DNA of 64,000 nucleotides from Hyperoodon ampullatus. Lineage: Eukaryota > Chordata > Mammalia > Artiodactyla > Ziphiidae. The translations under genes were made by a program, and so were the position numbers. Under the pieces are notes generated by a model. It ran no database searches and was not told where the DNA came from. It saw only the letters and a program-made list of their open reading frames with translations. Positions 63,185 to 64,000 of this stretch are shown here, piece by piece (positions within the stretch are counted from its first letter, which is position 1; every line of letters begins with the position of its first letter). Where the stretch lies: positions 124,001 to 188,000 of the forward strand of contig CATKHW010000555.1 in assembly GCA_949752795.1 (NCBI GenBank). The letters are read 5' to 3'.

Positions 63185-63196
63185 GCCACCTTGTGG
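63185..63196 (-). promoter_or_regulatory. CTCF-like motif, U23
   Basis: Core intact. Confidence 0.45.
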
Positions 63197-63424
63197 CCGT
63201 TTCACAAAACAGCAGCTTAATCCCAGCGCTAATGGTCAGTTGATATTCAAAATCATTGCAGGCCTGCAAATGACACCTGCCCTGGAAACAAATCCTGGGT
63301 TCATATACGAACAAAAATTTCAAAGGACGTCCATATTTCAAAACGACAGTTTCAAAAGGCATATTTTACACACATTAGTGTTCTGCTTCTTTTTCTTTCT
63401 TTCTTTCTTTGTTAAAAAAACGGG

Positions 63425-64000
63425 AATGGCAAAAAGCATCCCTCAGAATGGGCGAAAATATTTGCAAACGAATCAATGGACAAAGGTTTAATCTCCAATA
63501 TATATAAAGAGCTCATGCAGCTTAATATTAAAAAAACAAACAACCCAATACAAAAATGGGCAGAAGATCTAAAGAGACGTTTCTTCAAAGAAGACACAGA
63601 GATGGCCAAGACGCACATGAAAAGCTGCTCAACATCACTAATTATTAGAGAAATGCAAATCAAAACTACAATGAGGTATCACCTCACACCTGTTAGAATC
63701 GGCATCATCAGAAAATCTACAAACAACGAATTCTGGGGAGGGTGTGGACAAAAGGATCCCTCTTCCACTATTGGTGGAAATGTAAATTGATAGAGTCACT
63801 ATGGAGAACAGTATGGAGTTTCCTTAAAAAAAAGCTAGAAATAGAATTACCATATGATCCAGCAATCCCACTTCTGGGCATATACCCAGAGAAAACCATA
63901 AATCAAAAAGGCACATTCACCACAATGCTCATTTCAGCACTATTTACAATAGCCAGGTTATGGAAGCAACCTAAATCAACACAGACAGACGAATGATTAA
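63425..64000 (+). mobile_element. L1 ORF2 fragment 'b' of U23 (cut by window edge)
   Basis: Type D form, frames 63476-63790 and 63742-63996. The 3' UTR lies outside the window. Confidence 0.9.

Larger units (their letters stand above)
1..64000 (+). repeat. Macrosatellite array, ~2.73 kb unit, 24 copies, six-type higher-order structure
   Basis: The same block recurs across the whole window. The reference point GTGTCTAGAGG or GTGACTAGAGG falls at 2515, 5247, 7981, 10717, 13446, 16181, 18911, 21643, 24376, 27108, 29841, 32571, 35303, 38037, 40769, 43502, 46235, 48964, 51698, 54428, 57163, 59896 and 62630, with spacings of 2729-2736 bp. All copies are in the same orientation and no unique DNA separates them. 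Most length differences lie in A-runs and a (TTTC)n tract. Unit size and regularity are those of a macrosatellite (DXZ4 and D4Z4 are about 3 kb), not of a short centromeric satellite. It is built around two L1 3' ends, so it arose by amplification of an ordinary interspersed locus. I recognise no published satellite in it, but could not search. Confidence 0.97.
62630..64000 (+). repeat. Unit U23, type D (3' part cut by window edge)
   Basis: 1371 bp are visible. Type D marks: AGGGAAGATATTTCC and TATACGAACAAAAATTTC. The first part of the unit follows U4 and the visible ORF2 end includes CAGGTTATGG. The GC-rich core lies beyond the window. Confidence 0.93.

Noticed and set aside
1..64000. CRISPR array, rRNA or bacterial operon
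   Set aside because: The repeats are kilobase-scale with L1 content. There are no short direct repeats with spacers, no rRNA cores, and no ribosome-binding pattern.

Overview
The whole 64 kb window is one head-to-tail tandem array of a roughly 2.73 kb unit. I count 24 copies (U0-U23): 22 complete, and one cut by each window edge. No unique flanking DNA is reached, so the array is longer than 64 kb. There is no bacterial, phage or CRISPR content and no gene I can name. Each unit carries two 5'-truncated LINE-1 (L1) 3' ends, and the style of their 3' UTRs points to a laurasiatherian mammal. From memory of L1 families a cetartiodactyl, most likely a cetacean, fits best (moderate confidence, not searched).

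Unit layout, left to right, counted from a reference point at GTGTCTAGAGG (or GTGACTAGAGG): (1) an older L1 3'-UTR fragment of about 396 bp ending in an A-rich tail; (2) a non-L1 spacer of about 370 bp holding a CTCF-like motif and a (TTTC)n tract; (3) a second L1 piece of about 0.99 kb covering the last part of ORF2, its 3' UTR and a long A-rich tail, with the ORF2 frame broken the same way in every copy; (4) about 115 bp of AT-rich DNA; (5) a GC-rich core of about 0.83 kb with gene-like signals (a 61-nt GT-AG segment, a second strong acceptor, and AATAAA followed by a GT-rich stretch), but no recognisable protein.

Shared variants sort the units into six types, A to F, whose ground order is A-B-C-D-E-F, a higher-order repeat of about 16.4 kb. 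The observed order is A, B, C, D/C, D, E, F, A/D, E, F/A/D, E, F, A/D, E, F/A/D, E/B, C*, D, E, F, A, B, C, D. A slash marks a unit that starts as one type and ends as another. Every hybrid matches a register jump by unequal exchange. U6-U10 and U11-U15 are a near-identical 13.66 kb five-unit duplication. U16 (C*) is the outlier: 288 bp of its first L1 fragment is replaced by unrelated, CpG-richer DNA of exactly the same length.

The long open frames in the core mostly begin at GTG or TTG, overlap on both strands, and are broken in types A and C, so I do not call them genes. Only type F has an ATG-initiated 236-codon frame, in a poor start context. The array is best described as an apparently undescribed macrosatellite with a regularly spaced CTCF-like site, a layout that recalls DXZ4.
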